Positions 8,812-21,082 are shown, numbered from the stretch's first letter. The stretch: DNA of 64,000 bases from Bradyrhizobium sp. AUGA SZCCT0283 (GCF_018130385.1 NZ_JAFCLU010000007.1:124001-188000); one strand, 5' to 3'. The notes: generated from the letters alone by a model not told the origin. Program-made: numbers and translations.

Positions 8812-10871
8812 TACTGGCCTCCCAAGCCGAACATGAACCAGGTGATCAGCCCCGCTACCCCGATCAGCATCGCAAAGGCATAGTGATAGAGGTAGCCGGT
8901 CTGGATCTTCACCACGTTGCGGGTGACATCGAGCACGCGCGCCGAAACGCCATCCGGGCCGAAGCCGTCGATAACGAAGCCGTCGCCCTTCTTCCACAGG
9001 AAGCGGCCGAGCCACTTCGCCGGACGGACGAAGATGAACTCATAGAGCTCGTCGAAATACCATTTGTTGAGCAGGAACTGGTAGAGCATCTGGTGCTGGT
9101 TGGCGAGTTCGACCGGAAGGTAAGGCCGGCGGATGTAGAACAGCCACGACACCAGGAAGCCCACCACCATCATCACGGTCGGCAGGAACGCAATCGCTTG
9201 CGGAATGTGATGCATCTCGTCGATGATGTGCGGGTGCATCTTGAGCGACTCGCGGAAGAACTCTTCCACGCCATGGCCCGCGAACACTTCCCTGAACGGG
9301 AAGCCGGCCAGGATGGAGCCTGCGGCGAGAATACCGATCGGGACCAGCATCCACATCGGCGCCTCGTGGGCGGCCTCGTAATGGTGCTGGTCATGCGGCT
9401 CGCCGTGGAACGTCTTGAAGATCAGGCGCCACGAATAGAACGAGGTCAGGCCGGCCGCGATCACCGTCATCGCGAAGCCGTAATACGCGAATGGATTGTG
9501 CGCGACATAGGCGGACTCGATGATCGCGTCCTTGGAGAAATAGCCCGCCGTCAGCGGGAATCCGGTCAGCGCCAGCGTGCCGATCACCATCACGCTATAG
9601 GTGTAGGGGATCTTGTCCTTCAGCCCGCCCATGTTGCGGATGTCCTGCTCGTGATGCATCGCGTAGATCACCGAGCCTGAGCCCAGGAACAGCAGCGCCT
9701 TGAAGAAGGCGTGCGTGAACAGATGGAACATGCCGACCGAATAGGCCCCTGCCCCCATCGCCACGAACATGTAGCCGAGCTGCGAACAGGTCGAATAGGC
9801 GACGATGCGCTTGATGTCGTTCTGGACGAGGCCGACGGTTGCCGCAAAGAACGCCGTGGTGGCGCCGAAGAACATCACGACCGCCTGCGCGTTGGGCGCC
9901 AGCTCGAACAGCGGCGACAGCCGCGCCACCATGAACACGCCGGCCGTCACCATGGTCGCAGCGTGGATCAGTGCGGAGACCGGCGTCGGGCCTTCCATCG
10001 CGTCCGGCAGCCAGGTGTGCAGCAGGAACTGGGCCGATTTGCCCATCGCGCCCATGAACAGCAGCAGGCAGGTCAGCGTCAGCGCATCGGCATGCCAGCC
10101 GAAAAAGTCGATGGTCTTGCCCGACAGCCCGGGCGCGCCGGCAAAGATCGTCTCGAAATCGGTGGTATTGAGCAGCATGTAAATGGCGAAGATGCCGAGC
10201 GCGAAGCCGAAATCGCCGACGCGGTTGACGATAAAGGCCTTGATCGCCGCCGCGTTCGCTGACGGCTTCTGGTACCAGAAGCCGATCAGGAGGTAGCTGG
10301 CGAGACCGACGCCCTCCCAGCCGAAGAAGAGCTGGACCAGATTGTCAGCCGTCACCAGCATCAGCATCGCAAACGTAAACAGGCTGAGATAGCCGAAGAA
10401 GCGCGGCCGATACGGATCCTCGTCCATGTAGCCGATGGAATAGAGGTGCACCAGCGACGAGATGGTGTTGACCACCACCAGCATCACCGCGGTCAGCGTA
10501 TCGACGCGCAGCGCCCACGCCACCTGCAGATCGCCGGAATTGATCCAGGGAAACAGCGCGATCCTGACGACATCACGATGCAGGAAGCCGATGTCGACCA
10601 GCACCACCCAGGAGAGCGCTGCGGAAATGAACAGCAGTCCTGTCGTGATCAGCTCGGCCGCGCGCGATCCCTGCGCCGGCGGCTCCGAGACGTGGTGGTC
10701 GTCGTGGCCATGGTCGTCATGGGCGTCAGCCGCTTGGGTGTGATCGCCGTGCCCGTGGTCGTGATGCTCGACTTCATCGCCGCTCGGGTTGCGCGCATGC
10801 GCCCCAAAGATCGCGATCAGGCCGGCCAGAATGGCGCCCAGCAGCGGCAGAAAGACGATTGCCTGAACCAT
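8811..10871 (-). CDS. nuoL: NADH-quinone oxidoreductase subunit L
   Basis: A 686-residue subunit, the largest antiporter-like unit of complex I, carrying the long lateral helix at its C-terminus that braces the membrane arm. It has about 16 membrane helices, with the motifs [15 protein letters not shown] and [20 protein letters not shown]. Residues of about 30-60 form a His/Asp-rich stretch (repeated HDDHG-like units) between the first two helices; this insertion is variable in the family and might bind metal. The gene begins 7 bases after nuoK. Confidence 0.96.
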   Translation of the reverse strand: MVQAIVFLPLLGAILAGLIAIFGAHARNPSGDEVEHHDHGHGDHTQAADAHDDHGHDDHHVSEPPAQGSRAAELITTGLLFISAALSWVVLVDIGFLHRDVVRIALFPWINSGDLQVAWALRVDTLTAVMLVVVNTISSLVHLYSIGYMDEDPYRPRFFGYLSLFTFAMLMLVTADNLVQLFFGWEGVGLASYLLIGFWYQKPSANAAAIKAFIVNRVGDFGFALGIFAIYMLLNTTDFETIFAGAPGLSGKTIDFFGWHADALTLTCLLLFMGAMGKSAQFLLHTWLPDAMEGPTPVSALIHAATMVTAGVFMVARLSPLFELAPNAQAVVMFFGATTAFFAATVGLVQNDIKRIVAYSTCSQLGYMFVAMGAGAYSVGMFHLFTHAFFKALLFLGSGSVIYAMHHEQDIRNMGGLKDKIPYTYSVMVIGTLALTGFPLTAGYFSKDAIIESAYVAHNPFAYYGFAMTVIAAGLTSFYSWRLIFKTFHGEPHDQHHYEAAHEAPMWMLVPIGILAAGSILAGFPFREVFAGHGVEEFFRESLKMHPHIIDEMHHIPQAIAFLPTVMMVVGFLVSWLFYIRRPYLPVELANQHQMLYQFLLNKWYFDELYEFIFVRPAKWLGRFLWKKGDGFVIDGFGPDGVSARVLDVTRNVVKIQTGYLYHYAFAMLIGVAGLITWFMFGLGGQ

Positions 10872-10878
10872 AGCTGCG

Positions 10879-11187
10879 TTAGCCCTTCATCAGATTGACG
10901 TCTTCAACCGCGATCGAACCGCGGTTGCGGAAATACACCACCAGCACCGCGAGACCGATCGCTGCCTCCGCTGCTGCAACCGTCAGCACCAGGAGCGCGA
11001 ACACCTGCCCGACGATGTCGCCGAGGAAGGTCGAGAACGCCACCAGGTTGATGTTGACGGCGAGCAGGATCAGCTCGATCGACATCAGGATGACGATGAT
11101 GTTCTTGCGGTTCAGGAAGATGCCGAGGATCCCGAGTGTGAACAGGATGGCGCCGACCGCGAGATAGTGCCCCAGACCGATGGTCAT
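10879..11187 (-). CDS. nuoK: NADH-quinone oxidoreductase subunit K
   Basis: A 102-residue membrane subunit with three helices, including the conserved [17 protein letters not shown] segment with a membrane-embedded Glu important for proton transfer. I chose MTIGLGHYL (11187) over the start three codons upstream. The chosen ATG overlaps the nuoJ stop in an ATGA arrangement (11184-11187) and gives the standard family length. Confidence 0.95.
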   Translation of the reverse strand: MTIGLGHYLAVGAILFTLGILGIFLNRKNIIVILMSIELILLAVNINLVAFSTFLGDIVGQVFALLVLTVAAAEAAIGLAVLVVYFRNRGSIAVEDVNLMKG

Positions 11188-11822
11188 TTCACCCACTCCG
11201 CCGCGTCCGCGTCCTGCAGCCCCTGCCCCGACGCCACCTGGCGCACCGCCATCGCGAGCTCCGGCGTCCGCGCGTTCTGCACGTTAATGTCCTGACGCTT
11301 GACCTTCACCTTGTGGCGCAGCGTCAGCACGATGGCGCCGATCATGGCGACCAAGAGCACCATGCCGGCGATCTGGAAGTAATGGATGTACTTCGTATAG
11401 AGCACCAGCCCGAGCGCCTCGGTGTTGCTGACATTGGCCGGGATCGCCGCCGTGATCTGCTTGACCGTGCCGGGATTGATGACCCAGCCGCCGGCGACCA
11501 GCAGCAGTTCGACAAGGAAAATCGCGCCAATCACGAGGCCGATCGGCAGATATTCCAGAAAGCCTTCGCGCAGCTCGACGAAGTCGACGTCGAGCATCAT
11601 GATCACGAACAGGAATAGCACCGCGACCGCGCCGACATAGACCACGATCAGCATCATGCCGAGGAATTCGGCGCCCATCAGCACGAACAGGCCGGAAGCG
11701 TTGACGAAGGCCAGGATCAGATACAGCACGGAGTGCACGGGATTGCGCGACACAATCACCATGACCGCCGACGCCACGCAGACGCCGGCGAAGAGATAGA
11801 AGAACAGCGCGAGAAGGATCAT
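11184..11822 (-). CDS. nuoJ: NADH-quinone oxidoreductase subunit J
   Basis: A 212-residue membrane subunit with five helices. It has the family signature [24 protein letters not shown], which forms part of the link between the quinone site and the proton channels, and ends with a hydrophilic tail. It overlaps nuoK by four bases. Upstream, a 137-base gap containing a 95-bp palindromic element separates it from nuoI, the largest gap within the nuo operon. Confidence 0.95.
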   Translation of the reverse strand: MILLALFFYLFAGVCVASAVMVIVSRNPVHSVLYLILAFVNASGLFVLMGAEFLGMMLIVVYVGAVAVLFLFVIMMLDVDFVELREGFLEYLPIGLVIGAIFLVELLLVAGGWVINPGTVKQITAAIPANVSNTEALGLVLYTKYIHYFQIAGMVLLVAMIGAIVLTLRHKVKVKRQDINVQNARTPELAMAVRQVASGQGLQDADAAEWVK

Positions 11823-11833
11823 CGGCTTTTCCC

Positions 11834-11928
11834 CGTCATTCCGGGGCGCGGACGCAGGCCGCGAACCCGGAATCTGGAGGTTACTGCGCGAGATTCCGGG
11901 TTCGCGCTACGCGCGCCCCGGAATGACG
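11834..11928. repeat. 95-bp nested palindromic repeat between nuoI and nuoJ
   Basis: A two-tier inverted repeat. The outer arms are 17 bases and perfect (CGTCATTCCGGGGCGCG at 11834-11850 against CGCGCCCCGGAATGACG at 11912-11928). The inner arms are 15 bases and perfect (GCGAACCCGGAATCT at 11861-11875 against AGATTCCGGGTTCGC at 11891-11905), with a 15-base loop. The CATTCCGGGG/CCCCGGAATG ends are typical of dispersed intergenic palindromes in Bradyrhizobium. It lies inside a transcribed operon, so it should form a strong RNA hairpin. No U-tract follows it, so it does not look like a terminator. Confidence 0.85.
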
Positions 11929-11959
11929 TTGAGATGCGGTTTACGATCATGCCCTCACC

Positions 11960-12454
11960 TCACCGGTACGGCGCGTCGAGTTCGATGGCTTTCGCAATCT
12001 CGCGCTCCCAGCGGTCGCCATTGGCGAGCAGTTTCGCCTTGTCATAGTAGAGTTCCTCGCGGGTCTCGGTCGCGAATTCGAAATTCGGTCCCTCGACGAT
12101 GGCATCGACCGGGCAGGCTTCCTGGCACAGGCCGCAATAGATGCATTTCACCATATCGATGTCGTAGCGCACGGTGCGGCGGGTGCCGTCGTTGCGGCGC
12201 GGCCCGGCCTCGATGGTGATCGCCTGCGCCGGGCAGATCGCCTCGCACAGCTTGCAGGCGATGCAGCGCTCCTCGCCGTTCGGATAGCGGCGCAGCGCAT
12301 GCTCGCCGCGGAAGCGCGGCGAGATCGGGCCCTTCTCGAAGGGGTAGTTCAGCGTCGGCTTCGGCTTGAAGAAATAGCGCATGGCGAGAAAGAACGCCGA
12401 TACGAATTCGCTCAAGAGAAGCGCCCGGGCGGTTGCGTTGACGTTGACACTCAT
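11960..12454 (-). CDS. nuoI: NADH-quinone oxidoreductase subunit I
   Basis: A 164-residue ferredoxin-like subunit of the hydrophilic arm of complex I. It carries two [4Fe-4S] clusters (N6a and N6b) through [12 protein letters not shown] and [13 protein letters not shown] chose the start [12 protein letters not shown] at 12454, seven bases after the nuoH stop, because it gives the usual length; the longer frame runs back into nuoH. The last residues match the usual family C-terminus. Confidence 0.95.
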   Translation of the reverse strand: MSVNVNATARALLLSEFVSAFFLAMRYFFKPKPTLNYPFEKGPISPRFRGEHALRRYPNGEERCIACKLCEAICPAQAITIEAGPRRNDGTRRTVRYDIDMVKCIYCGLCQEACPVDAIVEGPNFEFATETREELYYDKAKLLANGDRWEREIAKAIELDAPYR

Positions 12455-12461
12455 GACGGCC

Positions 12462-13532
12462 TCACTTCGGCGCAATGCCGGCGAATTGCAGCACGCCGGC
12501 CACAATCACCACCATCGCCAGCGACAGGGGCAAAAACACCTTCCAGCCGAGTCGCATCAGTTGATCGTAGCGGTAGCGCGGCACGATCGCCTTCGCCATC
12601 GCGAACATGAAGAACATGAAGAACAGTTTCAGCGCGAACCAGACCGCTCCGGGGATCCAGGTGAATGGCGGCAGCGCCACCGGCGGCAGCCAGCCGCCGA
12701 GGAACAGGATCGTCGCCATCGCGCACATCGTGGTGATCGCGACGTATTCGCCGAGCATGAACAGCAGATACGGCGTCGAGCCGTATTCGACCATGAAGCC
12801 CGCGACCAGTTCGGATTCCGCTTCCACCAGATCGAACGGCGGACGGTTGGTCTCGGCCAGCGCCGAGACGTAGAACACCACGAACATCGGGAACAGCGGC
12901 CAGACATACCAGTTCAGGATGGTGAGCTGCGGCAGACCGATCAGGCTGGCGAAGCCGCGGGTATTCTGCGCCTCCACCACGGCCGAAAGGTTGAGCGAGC
13001 CGGCGCACAGCAAGACGGTGATGATGACGAAGCCGATCGAGACTTCGTAGGACACCATCTGCGCCGCCGAGCGAAGGGCTGCCAGGAACGGGTATTTCGA
13101 GTTCGACGACCAGCCGGCCATGATGATGCCGTAGATCGACAGCGACGAGATCGCGAAGATGTAGAGCACGCCGACATTGATGTCGGAGATGACCCAGCCG
13201 AGATCCATCGGGATCACGGCCCAGGCGGCCAGCGCCAGCACGCAGGATACCAGCGGCGCCAGCAGGAACACGCCCTTGTTGGAGCCGGACGGGATGATCG
13301 GCTCCTTCAGCACGAACTTGAGCAAATCCGCGAAGGATTGCAGCAGGCCCCAGGGGCCGACGACATTGGGACCCCTGCGGATCTGCACCGCCGCCCAGAT
13401 CTTGCGGTCGGCGAGCAGGATGTAGGCGATCGCGACCAAGAGCACGACGAGCAACAGAACGCTCTGCGCGACCATCACGATCAGCGGCCAGAGGAAGCCG
13501 GTCCAGAACGAGCTTGCGAAAAAATCAGTCAT
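12462..13532 (-). CDS. nuoH: NADH-quinone oxidoreductase subunit H
   Basis: A 356-residue membrane subunit with about eight helices that forms the quinone-access channel at the junction of the two arms. Conserved segments include the cytoplasmic loop [20 protein letters not shown] and the acidic [20 protein letters not shown] loop involved in quinone binding and coupling. The length is normal. It starts 10 bases after nuoG. Confidence 0.96.
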   Translation of the reverse strand: MTDFFASSFWTGFLWPLIVMVAQSVLLLVVLLVAIAYILLADRKIWAAVQIRRGPNVVGPWGLLQSFADLLKFVLKEPIIPSGSNKGVFLLAPLVSCVLALAAWAVIPMDLGWVISDINVGVLYIFAISSLSIYGIIMAGWSSNSKYPFLAALRSAAQMVSYEVSIGFVIITVLLCAGSLNLSAVVEAQNTRGFASLIGLPQLTILNWYVWPLFPMFVVFYVSALAETNRPPFDLVEAESELVAGFMVEYGSTPYLLFMLGEYVAITTMCAMATILFLGGWLPPVALPPFTWIPGAVWFALKLFFMFFMFAMAKAIVPRYRYDQLMRLGWKVFLPLSLAMVVIVAGVLQFAGIAPK

Positions 13533-13542
13533 CAGGTCACGC

Positions 13543-15618
13543 TCACTCCGCTGCCGTCAGCATTCGCCCGGACGCCAGCCGGGAACATTCCGCCATCACC
13601 GCCGAGGCCCGCGCGATCGGGTTGGTCAGATAGAAATCCTCGACCGAACTCTTGAACGGGGTCTTGTCGACCTTGCCGCCCTTGCCCGCCAGCGCCTTGA
13701 CGTCGCTGGCCTTGCCGGGCTCGATCTGGTCGATCCGCATCAGATGCGGGACGGCCTTGAACAGGGCCTGGCGCAACGCCCCGAGGGAATCATAGGGCAG
13801 CTTCTTGCCCAAGACGTCCGACAACGCGCGGACGATCGCCCAGTCCTCGCGCGCCTCGCCGGGCGGGAACGCCGCGCGGCTGGCAATCTGCACCCGGCCC
13901 TCGGTGTTGACATAGAGGCCGGATTTTTCGGTATAGGCCGCACCCGGCAGGATGACATCGGCACGGTGCGCGCCGCGGTCGCCATGGGTGCCGATATAAA
14001 CCACGAACGTGCCGTCCGGCACCTTCACTTCATCCGCGCCGAGCAGGAACAGCACGTCGAGCGTGCCGAAGGTCGTCATTTGCGCCAGGCTGAGACCGCC
14101 CGCGCCGGCCGCAAAGCCGATATCGAGCGCGCCCGCGCGCGAGGCGGTATCCTGCAGCACCGCAAAGCCGTTCCAGCCGTCCTTGAGCGCGCCGACGCCT
14201 GCCGCGACCTTCGCCGCCAGCGCCAGCGCCGCCGCGCCGTCATGCCGCGAAAGCGCACCGGCGCCGACCAGCACGATCGGGTTCTTGGCGCCCTTCAGCA
14301 CCTCAGTAAAGGAATGCTTGCCGCTGGCGAGTTCGCTGAGCGTCTCCGTACCGGCGCCGAGATAGTCGTAATCATAGGTGAGATCGGCCTTGGCGCCGAT
14401 CAGTCCGACCTTGAGCTGGCCCGTGCGCCAGCGCTTGCGGATGCGCGCGTTGAGGACGGCGGCCTCCTTGCGCGGGTTGGCGCCAATGATCAGCAGCGCA
14501 TCGGCCTGCTCGATCCCGGCAATGGTCGGATTGAAGATCCAGGTCGCCCGTCCCGCCTTGGCATCAAAGGCGTCGCCGCCCTGTACCGCGAGATTCGAAG
14601 AGCCGCACTTCGCCAACAGCTCCTTCAGCGCGAACATCTCTTCGACCGCCGCAAGATCGCCGGCGATTGCGCCGATCCGCTTGCCGTCGATCCGGCCAGT
14701 CTTGGCGGCGATAGCTGCAAAGGCTTCCTGCCACGACGCGGCGCGAAGCTTGCCGTTCTCCCGGATATAGGGCCGATCGAGCCGCTGCGTGCGCAGGCCG
14801 TCGACGACGTGGCGGGTCTTGTCGGAAATCCATTCCTCGTTCACGGCCTCGTTGATGCGCGGCAGGATCCGCATCACCTCGCGGCCGCGGGTATCGACGC
14901 GGATCGCGGAGCCTACGCCATCCATGACGTCGACCGACTGCGTCTTGCCGAGTTCCCACGGACGCGCGGCGAACGCGTAAGGCTTTGAGGTCAGCGCGCC
15001 CACCGGGCAGATATCGACAAGGTTGCCCTGCAGCTCCGAGGTCAGCGCCTGCTCCAGATAGGTCGTGATCTCCATGTCCTCGCCGCGGCCGGTGGCGCCC
15101 ATTTCCGGGGCGCCGGCGACTTCGGCGGAGAAGCGGACGCAGCGCGTGCACTGGATGCAGCGGTTCATCGAGGTCTTGACCAGCGCGCCGAGATATTTGT
15201 CCTCGACCGCGCGCTTGTTCTCGGCAAAGCGCGAGGTATCCACGCCATAGCCCATCGCCTGGTCCTGCAGGTCGCACTCGCCGCCCTGGTCGCAGATCGG
15301 GCAATCCAGCGGATGGTTGATCAGCAGAAATTCCATCACGCCTTCGCGCGCCTTCTTCACCATCGGCGAACGCGTGGAAATTTCGGGCGGCTCGCCCTTG
15401 GGGCCGGGCCGGCAGTCGCGCACGCCCCAGGCGCAGCTTGCGACCGGCTTCGGGCCGCCCTTCACCTCGACGAGGCACATCCGGCAATTGCCGGCGATCG
15501 ACAGCCGCTCGTGGTAGCAGAAACGCGGAATTTCGACGCCCGCGGCCTCGCACGCCTGCAGCAGCGTGTACTCCGCAGGCACATCGATCTCTTTACCGTC
15601 GATGATGAGTTTGGTCAT
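13543..15618 (-). CDS. nuoG: NADH-quinone oxidoreductase subunit G
   Basis: A 691-residue subunit carrying the iron-sulfur relay of the NADH-dehydrogenase module. The N-terminal ferredoxin domain has the [2Fe-2S] cysteines around [10 protein letters not shown]. The His-Cys-ligated cluster region ([18 protein letters not shown]) and the next [4Fe-4S] domain ([10 protein letters not shown]) follow, then a molybdopterin-oxidoreductase-like domain that binds no cofactor in this family. The length matches alphaproteobacterial NuoG. It is separated from nuoF by a small membrane-protein gene. Confidence 0.95.
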   Translation of the reverse strand: MTKLIIDGKEIDVPAEYTLLQACEAAGVEIPRFCYHERLSIAGNCRMCLVEVKGGPKPVASCAWGVRDCRPGPKGEPPEISTRSPMVKKAREGVMEFLLINHPLDCPICDQGGECDLQDQAMGYGVDTSRFAENKRAVEDKYLGALVKTSMNRCIQCTRCVRFSAEVAGAPEMGATGRGEDMEITTYLEQALTSELQGNLVDICPVGALTSKPYAFAARPWELGKTQSVDVMDGVGSAIRVDTRGREVMRILPRINEAVNEEWISDKTRHVVDGLRTQRLDRPYIRENGKLRAASWQEAFAAIAAKTGRIDGKRIGAIAGDLAAVEEMFALKELLAKCGSSNLAVQGGDAFDAKAGRATWIFNPTIAGIEQADALLIIGANPRKEAAVLNARIRKRWRTGQLKVGLIGAKADLTYDYDYLGAGTETLSELASGKHSFTEVLKGAKNPIVLVGAGALSRHDGAAALALAAKVAAGVGALKDGWNGFAVLQDTASRAGALDIGFAAGAGGLSLAQMTTFGTLDVLFLLGADEVKVPDGTFVVYIGTHGDRGAHRADVILPGAAYTEKSGLYVNTEGRVQIASRAAFPPGEAREDWAIVRALSDVLGKKLPYDSLGALRQALFKAVPHLMRIDQIEPGKASDVKALAGKGGKVDKTPFKSSVEDFYLTNPIARASAVMAECSRLASGRMLTAAE

Positions 15619-15625
15619 TGCTGTC

Positions 15626-16120
15626 TCAAGTCTTTCCCAGCTTGCAGTCTGGCGGTGTAACGCTGGCGGTCTTCAGCGACGCCTTGATCCATTGCTGGGT
15701 CTCGGCGCCATAGGTCGCGAGGTAGGTCGGCTGCGCCGCGTTCTTCTCGCACAGGAACGGCAGATGCGGCTTCAGGTCGTAATCGCAGGACGCCAGCCAC
15801 TCGCGCTTTCCCGCGAACGCGCCGATCGCTTCCTCGCAGGCGTAGAGGAAGTAGGTGACAAAACTCTCGTACTGGACCTGCTCGTCGCGGCCGGCGGCCT
15901 TGATCTTCTCGTAGTCCGGCTGCGCGAATTTCGGATTCTTGAACGCCAGATCGGTGTAGCCCAGAAACGCCTGCCGCGCGCTGGCGGCGCGGTTGTTGGC
16001 ACGGATCTCGTTGATCTGGATCAGGATCGCAACAAAGCCGAGCAGCGCCACGGCCGCCTGCGCCATCTGCGCCAGCGTCCCGTATCTCTGCCACCAGAAG
16101 CTCGGTTGCGACATCGTCAT
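15626..16120 (-). CDS. Small membrane protein of unknown function within the nuo operon
   Basis: A 164-residue protein with one strong hydrophobic helix near residues 17-40 (QMAQAAVALLGFVAILIQIN), then a long, soluble, helical-looking domain with aromatic and charged residues and three scattered cysteines. I do not recognise a family. The start MTMSQPSFWW (16120) lies two bases after the nuoF stop; MSQPS six bases further in is an alternative. It ends 7 bases before nuoG. The tight packing means it is expressed with complex I, but it is not one of the 14 core subunits. It could be an accessory or assembly factor, or an unrelated passenger. Confidence 0.75.
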   Translation of the reverse strand: MTMSQPSFWWQRYGTLAQMAQAAVALLGFVAILIQINEIRANNRAASARQAFLGYTDLAFKNPKFAQPDYEKIKAAGRDEQVQYESFVTYFLYACEEAIGAFAGKREWLASCDYDLKPHLPFLCEKNAAQPTYLATYGAETQQWIKASLKTASVTPPDCKLGKT

Positions 16121-16122
16121 CC

Positions 16123-17448
<1,326 letters not shown>

Positions 17449-17469
17449 GACTTGAAGCTTCCTAGCGGA

Positions 17470-17685
17470 TCAACGATTGGACTGCGCGTAAGCGAGACCC
17501 GCGGCGCATCCGCCGAAGGTCAACGCCCACAACAGGCTGGATTCGAGCGTCGCGCTCAGCGCGTAACGCTGCAGCAGAAAAATGAACGCGGCCGCCGCGA
17601 CGGCGTGCATGCCGATATAGCGCCAGTTCTTCATCGCGCTGACCCTTCCCTGCCCGATCACGGGCAATGTGCCGTTACGCGTCAT
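17470..17685 (-). CDS. Very small two-helix membrane protein within the nuo operon
   Basis: A 71-residue protein with a short basic N-terminus and two hydrophobic segments (about residues 25-42 and 50-66: [16 protein letters not shown] and [17 protein letters not shown]). No family is recognised. The start at 17685 overlaps the nuoE stop in an ATGA arrangement; [10 protein letters not shown], 17 codons in, is an alternative. The overlap with nuoE and the 21-base gap before nuoF argue that it is translated with complex I genes. Role unknown. Confidence 0.6.
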   Translation of the reverse strand: MTRNGTLPVIGQGRVSAMKNWRYIGMHAVAAAAFIFLLQRYALSATLESSLLWALTFGGCAAGLAYAQSNR

Positions 17686-18293
17686 GTGGATTCCTTCAGC
17701 GTCGTCGGCCCGCCCACCGGCGCCGAGAACTGACGGTCGATCTGGGGTCCCGGCTTCGGCGGATTGCCGGACGCAAAGCCGTCCAGCACCTTGCCAAAGC
17801 TTTCCTTGGTCAGGTCTTCGTAGGTGTCCTTCCAGATCAGCACCATCGGCGCGTTCACGCAGGCGCCGAGGCACTCGACCTCTTCCCAGCTGAAATTGCC
17901 GTCCTTCGACAGATGGAAGGGATCGTGATGGATGCGGCTCTGGCACACTTCGATCAGGTCGCCGGCGCCGCGCAGGCGGCACGGCGTGGTGCCGCAGACC
18001 TGCACATGGGCCTTCTTGCCGACCGGCTGAAGCTGGAACATGGTGTAGAAGGTCGCCACTTCCAGCACGCGGATGTAAGGCATTTCGAGGAGGTCGGCGA
18101 CGGCGCGGATCGCGGCTTCCGAAACCCACCCCTCATGCTGTTCCTGGACGCGCCACAGGATCGCGATCACCGCGGACGCCTGGCGGCCCGGCGGATACTT
18201 TTCGATCTGCGCCTTGGCCCAGGCGAGGTTCTCTTCCGAGAACGTGAAGCTCGCGGGCTGCAATTCCTTCGGTGCGAGGCGGCGGACGGACAT
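17682..18293 (-). CDS. nuoE: NADH-quinone oxidoreductase subunit E
   Basis: A 203-residue subunit of the NADH module with a thioredoxin-like fold and one [2Fe-2S] cluster (N1a). The ligand pattern is CGTTPC followed by the second pair in [10 protein letters not shown]. The N-terminal helical domain contains the conserved [15 protein letters not shown]. It has a C-terminal tail after about residue 170. It begins 11 bases after the FkbM-type methyltransferase gene rather than directly after nuoD. Confidence 0.95.
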   Translation of the reverse strand: MSVRRLAPKELQPASFTFSEENLAWAKAQIEKYPPGRQASAVIAILWRVQEQHEGWVSEAAIRAVADLLEMPYIRVLEVATFYTMFQLQPVGKKAHVQVCGTTPCRLRGAGDLIEVCQSRIHHDPFHLSKDGNFSWEEVECLGACVNAPMVLIWKDTYEDLTKESFGKVLDGFASGNPPKPGPQIDRQFSAPVGGPTTLKEST

Positions 18294-18304
18294 CGTTCAG
18301 TCTC

Positions 18305-19264
18305 TCATTGCACGCGGCGCCCGGCTTTCGCATTGAGCGCATCGATCCGGGCGAGCCAGAATGCACTTGCGGTGCCGAACACGTTGTAGCCGACATGGGT
18401 TGAAACCTTGATCCGGTCCAGAATCGAAAGGTCGGTCACGGTTTCAAGGCGATTGCTGTGCGGGTCGTAAACGATCAGCTTCAGCGGAGTCTGTTCGAGG
18501 ATGTAGCGCGACACGGTGTGCTGGGGATCGTTGCCGTGCTCCTCGCACAGCAACACGCTGTCGCCCTGCATCAGCCGCACGCCGCCCTTCATGGCCTCGA
18601 TCTCGACGCCCTCGACGTCGAGCTTGATCAGATATTTGCCGCCGGGGGCGACCTTGCCGTCGTCGAGCAGATTGTCGAGCGCGATGACCGGCACCTCTTC
18701 GCCATCAGACTGATTGCCGGCGATGGAAAACGCCTCATGCTTGGTGCCGGACAGCCGTGCAGTGCCGCGCGTCGCACCGATCGCGCATTTCATGGCTTCG
18801 AAGCGATTGCCGTTGATTTTGGCGTTGTTGGCAAGCTTCGGAAAATTCTGTCCCGACGGCTCGATCGCGATCGCCTTGTGCGAACCGAACGGCTTGCTCG
18901 ACACCAGGACCGACCAGTAGCCGTAATTCGCGCCGCAATCGAGCAGCGTGTAGTCGACGTCGGCGGAGTCCTGAAACAGCAGCTCGAGTTCGTTCTCGTA
19001 CCGGAAGGAGCGATTGAGCAGCTTGCTCCAGTAGCCGTCGCCATAGGGAAACTCGAAAGTGGCGTCGGGATTGAGTTTGATCTGGATGCCGCGCTCCGGC
19101 AGCGTCGTGCGCAACAGGTTCGCGCATATATTGTAGCCGCGATGGGAAAAGTTCGACGCCACCTTCGACCCCAGCACGAGCGCAACCGCGGCCAAACGCT
19201 CCCACGCGTTCGCGCCAACGAGCGCGCCCGAAGCCCGGTCAAACTGGATGGGCGCCTGCGCCAT
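18305..19264 (-). CDS. FkbM-family SAM-dependent methyltransferase embedded in the nuo operon
   Basis: A 319-residue protein with the class I methyltransferase motif LLDCGANYGYW at about 108-118 and the FkbM-specific motif IKLDVEGVEIEAMKG at about 213-227. FkbM relatives methylate hydroxyl groups on sugars or natural products; the substrate here is unknown. The open frame extends far upstream inside nuoD, but the start at 19264 (MAQAPIQFD) is preferred because its ATG shares one base with the nuoD stop (TGATG). It is therefore translationally coupled to nuoD and followed after 11 bases by nuoE. It is not a complex I subunit. It may be a passenger gene or may modify a respiratory-chain partner. 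Confidence 0.88.
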   Translation of the reverse strand: MAQAPIQFDRASGALVGANAWERLAAVALVLGSKVASNFSHRGYNICANLLRTTLPERGIQIKLNPDATFEFPYGDGYWSKLLNRSFRYENELELLFQDSADVDYTLLDCGANYGYWSVLVSSKPFGSHKAIAIEPSGQNFPKLANNAKINGNRFEAMKCAIGATRGTARLSGTKHEAFSIAGNQSDGEEVPVIALDNLLDDGKVAPGGKYLIKLDVEGVEIEAMKGGVRLMQGDSVLLCEEHGNDPQHTVSRYILEQTPLKLIVYDPHSNRLETVTDLSILDRIKVSTHVGYNVFGTASAFWLARIDALNAKAGRRVQ

Positions 19265-20454
19265 CACCGATCGACCTCTCCGAACACGATGTCGAGCGAG
19301 CCGAGAATGGCGGAGACGTCGGCGAGCAGATGGCCTTTGCAGATAAAATCCATCGCCTGCAGATGGGCAAAGCCCGGCGCGCGGATCTTGCACTTGTAGG
19401 GCTTGTTGGTGCCGTCGGCGACGAGATAGACGCCGAACTCGCCCTTGGGCGCCTCGACCGCAGCGTAGACTTCGCCGGCCGGCACATGGACGCCCTCGGT
19501 ATAGAGCTTGAAGTGATGGATGAGCGCTTCCATCGAGCGCTTCATCTCGCCACGTCGGGGCGGCGCGATCTTGTTGTCCTCGACGACGACCGGCCCCTGG
19601 CCATCCGGCGCGCGCAGCTTGGCGATGCACTGCTTCATGATGCGCACCGACTGGCGCATCTCTTCCATGCGGATGCAGTAGCGGTCGTAGCAATCGCCGT
19701 TCTTGCCGATCGGAATGTCGAAATCCATTTCGGCGTAGCATTCATAAGGCTGCGCCTTGCGCAGATCCCACGCCGCGCCCGAACCGCGCACCATGACGCC
19801 GGAAAAACCCCATTCCCAGGCCTGCTGCAGCGTCACCACGCCGATATCGACGTTGCGCTGCTTGAAGATGCGGTTGCCGGTCAGCAGCGTTTCGAGGTCG
19901 GCGACGACCTGCAGGAACGGGTCGCACCACGCCTCGATATCGTCGATCAGTTTTGGCGGCAGGTCCTGATGCACGCCGCCGACGCGGAAATAGGCCGCGT
20001 GCATGCGCGAGCCGGAAGCGCGCTCATAAAACACCATCAGCTTTTCGCGCTCTTCGAAACCCCACAGCGGCGGGGTCAAGGCGCCGACGTCCATCGCCTG
20101 CGTGGTGACGTTGAGCAGATGCGACAGGATGCGGCCGATCTCGCAATAGAGCACGCGGATCAGCTGGCCACGGCGCGGCACCGTGATGCCGAGCAGCTTT
20201 TCCGCCGCCAGGCAAAACGCGTGCTCCTGGTTCATCGGCGCGACGTAATCGAGCCGGTCGAAATACGGGATCGCCTGCAGGTAGGTCTTCTGCTCGATCA
20301 GCTTTTCGGTGCCGCGATGCAGAAGACCGATATGCGGATCGACGCGCTCCACGACTTCGCCATCCAGCTCCAGCACCAAGCGCAGCACGCCATGCGCCGC
20401 GGGATGCTGCGGCCCGAAATTGATCGTGAAGTTTCGGAGATTTTGCTCATTCAT
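19264..20454 (-). CDS. nuoD: NADH-quinone oxidoreductase subunit D
   Basis: A 396-residue subunit related to hydrogenase large subunits, which forms the quinone-binding cavity with NuoB. It has the N-terminal [21 protein letters not shown], the [12 protein letters not shown] loop with the quinone-site His, and the C-terminal DIVFGEVDR ending usual for the family. It starts 6 bases after nuoC and its stop overlaps the methyltransferase start. Confidence 0.96.
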   Translation of the reverse strand: MNEQNLRNFTINFGPQHPAAHGVLRLVLELDGEVVERVDPHIGLLHRGTEKLIEQKTYLQAIPYFDRLDYVAPMNQEHAFCLAAEKLLGITVPRRGQLIRVLYCEIGRILSHLLNVTTQAMDVGALTPPLWGFEEREKLMVFYERASGSRMHAAYFRVGGVHQDLPPKLIDDIEAWCDPFLQVVADLETLLTGNRIFKQRNVDIGVVTLQQAWEWGFSGVMVRGSGAAWDLRKAQPYECYAEMDFDIPIGKNGDCYDRYCIRMEEMRQSVRIMKQCIAKLRAPDGQGPVVVEDNKIAPPRRGEMKRSMEALIHHFKLYTEGVHVPAGEVYAAVEAPKGEFGVYLVADGTNKPYKCKIRAPGFAHLQAMDFICKGHLLADVSAILGSLDIVFGEVDR

Positions 20455-20459
20455 GATCG

Positions 20460-21071
20460 TCAGGCCTTCGGCTCAGCCTTCTCGTCGCCCGGCAGCGGGT
20501 AATCCGCGCCTTCCCATGGCGAGAGGAAATCGAATTTGCGGAATTCCTGGTTGAGACGCACCGGCTCGTAGAGCACCCGCTTCTCCTGGTCGTCGTAACG
20601 GACCTCGACGAAACCGGTGAGCGGGAAATCCTTGCGCAGCGGATGGCCGTCAAAACCGTAGTCCGTCAGCAGCCGCCGCATGTCGGGATGGCCGATGAAG
20701 ATCACGCCGTAGAGGTCATAGGTCTCGCGCTCGAACCAGTCGGCGCCGGGAAACACGTCGATGATCGAGGGCACCTGCGTGGTCTCGTCGGCCTCGGCGC
20801 GGATGCGGATGCGTTCGTTCAGCGTCGGCGACAGCAGATGATAGACCACGTCGAAGCGCTTCTCGCGGCCGGGATAGTCCACCGCCGTCACGTCGGTAAA
20901 GTTGACAAAGCGCAGCGCGGGATCATCGCGCAGGTACTTCATCACCTCGACGATCTTCGTCGCATCGACCGTGACGGTGAGCTGGTTGAACGCGACCGCA
21001 TGGGCACTGGCCGCGCCGCCAAGCGCGCTAACAATCGTCTGCCCAAGGGCGTCGAGTTTGCCGTCGTCCAT
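20460..21071 (-). CDS. nuoC: NADH-quinone oxidoreductase subunit C
   Basis: A 203-residue subunit (30-kDa type) of the hydrophilic arm, without cofactors. The family signature [27 protein letters not shown] is present, followed by [11 protein letters not shown], which contacts NuoD and NuoI. It is a separate gene from nuoD, unlike the nuoCD fusion of enterobacteria. It starts 11 bases after nuoB. Confidence 0.95.
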   Translation of the reverse strand: MDDGKLDALGQTIVSALGGAASAHAVAFNQLTVTVDATKIVEVMKYLRDDPALRFVNFTDVTAVDYPGREKRFDVVYHLLSPTLNERIRIRAEADETTQVPSIIDVFPGADWFERETYDLYGVIFIGHPDMRRLLTDYGFDGHPLRKDFPLTGFVEVRYDDQEKRVLYEPVRLNQEFRKFDFLSPWEGADYPLPGDEKAEPKA

Positions 21072-21082
21072 TACCTAAAACC

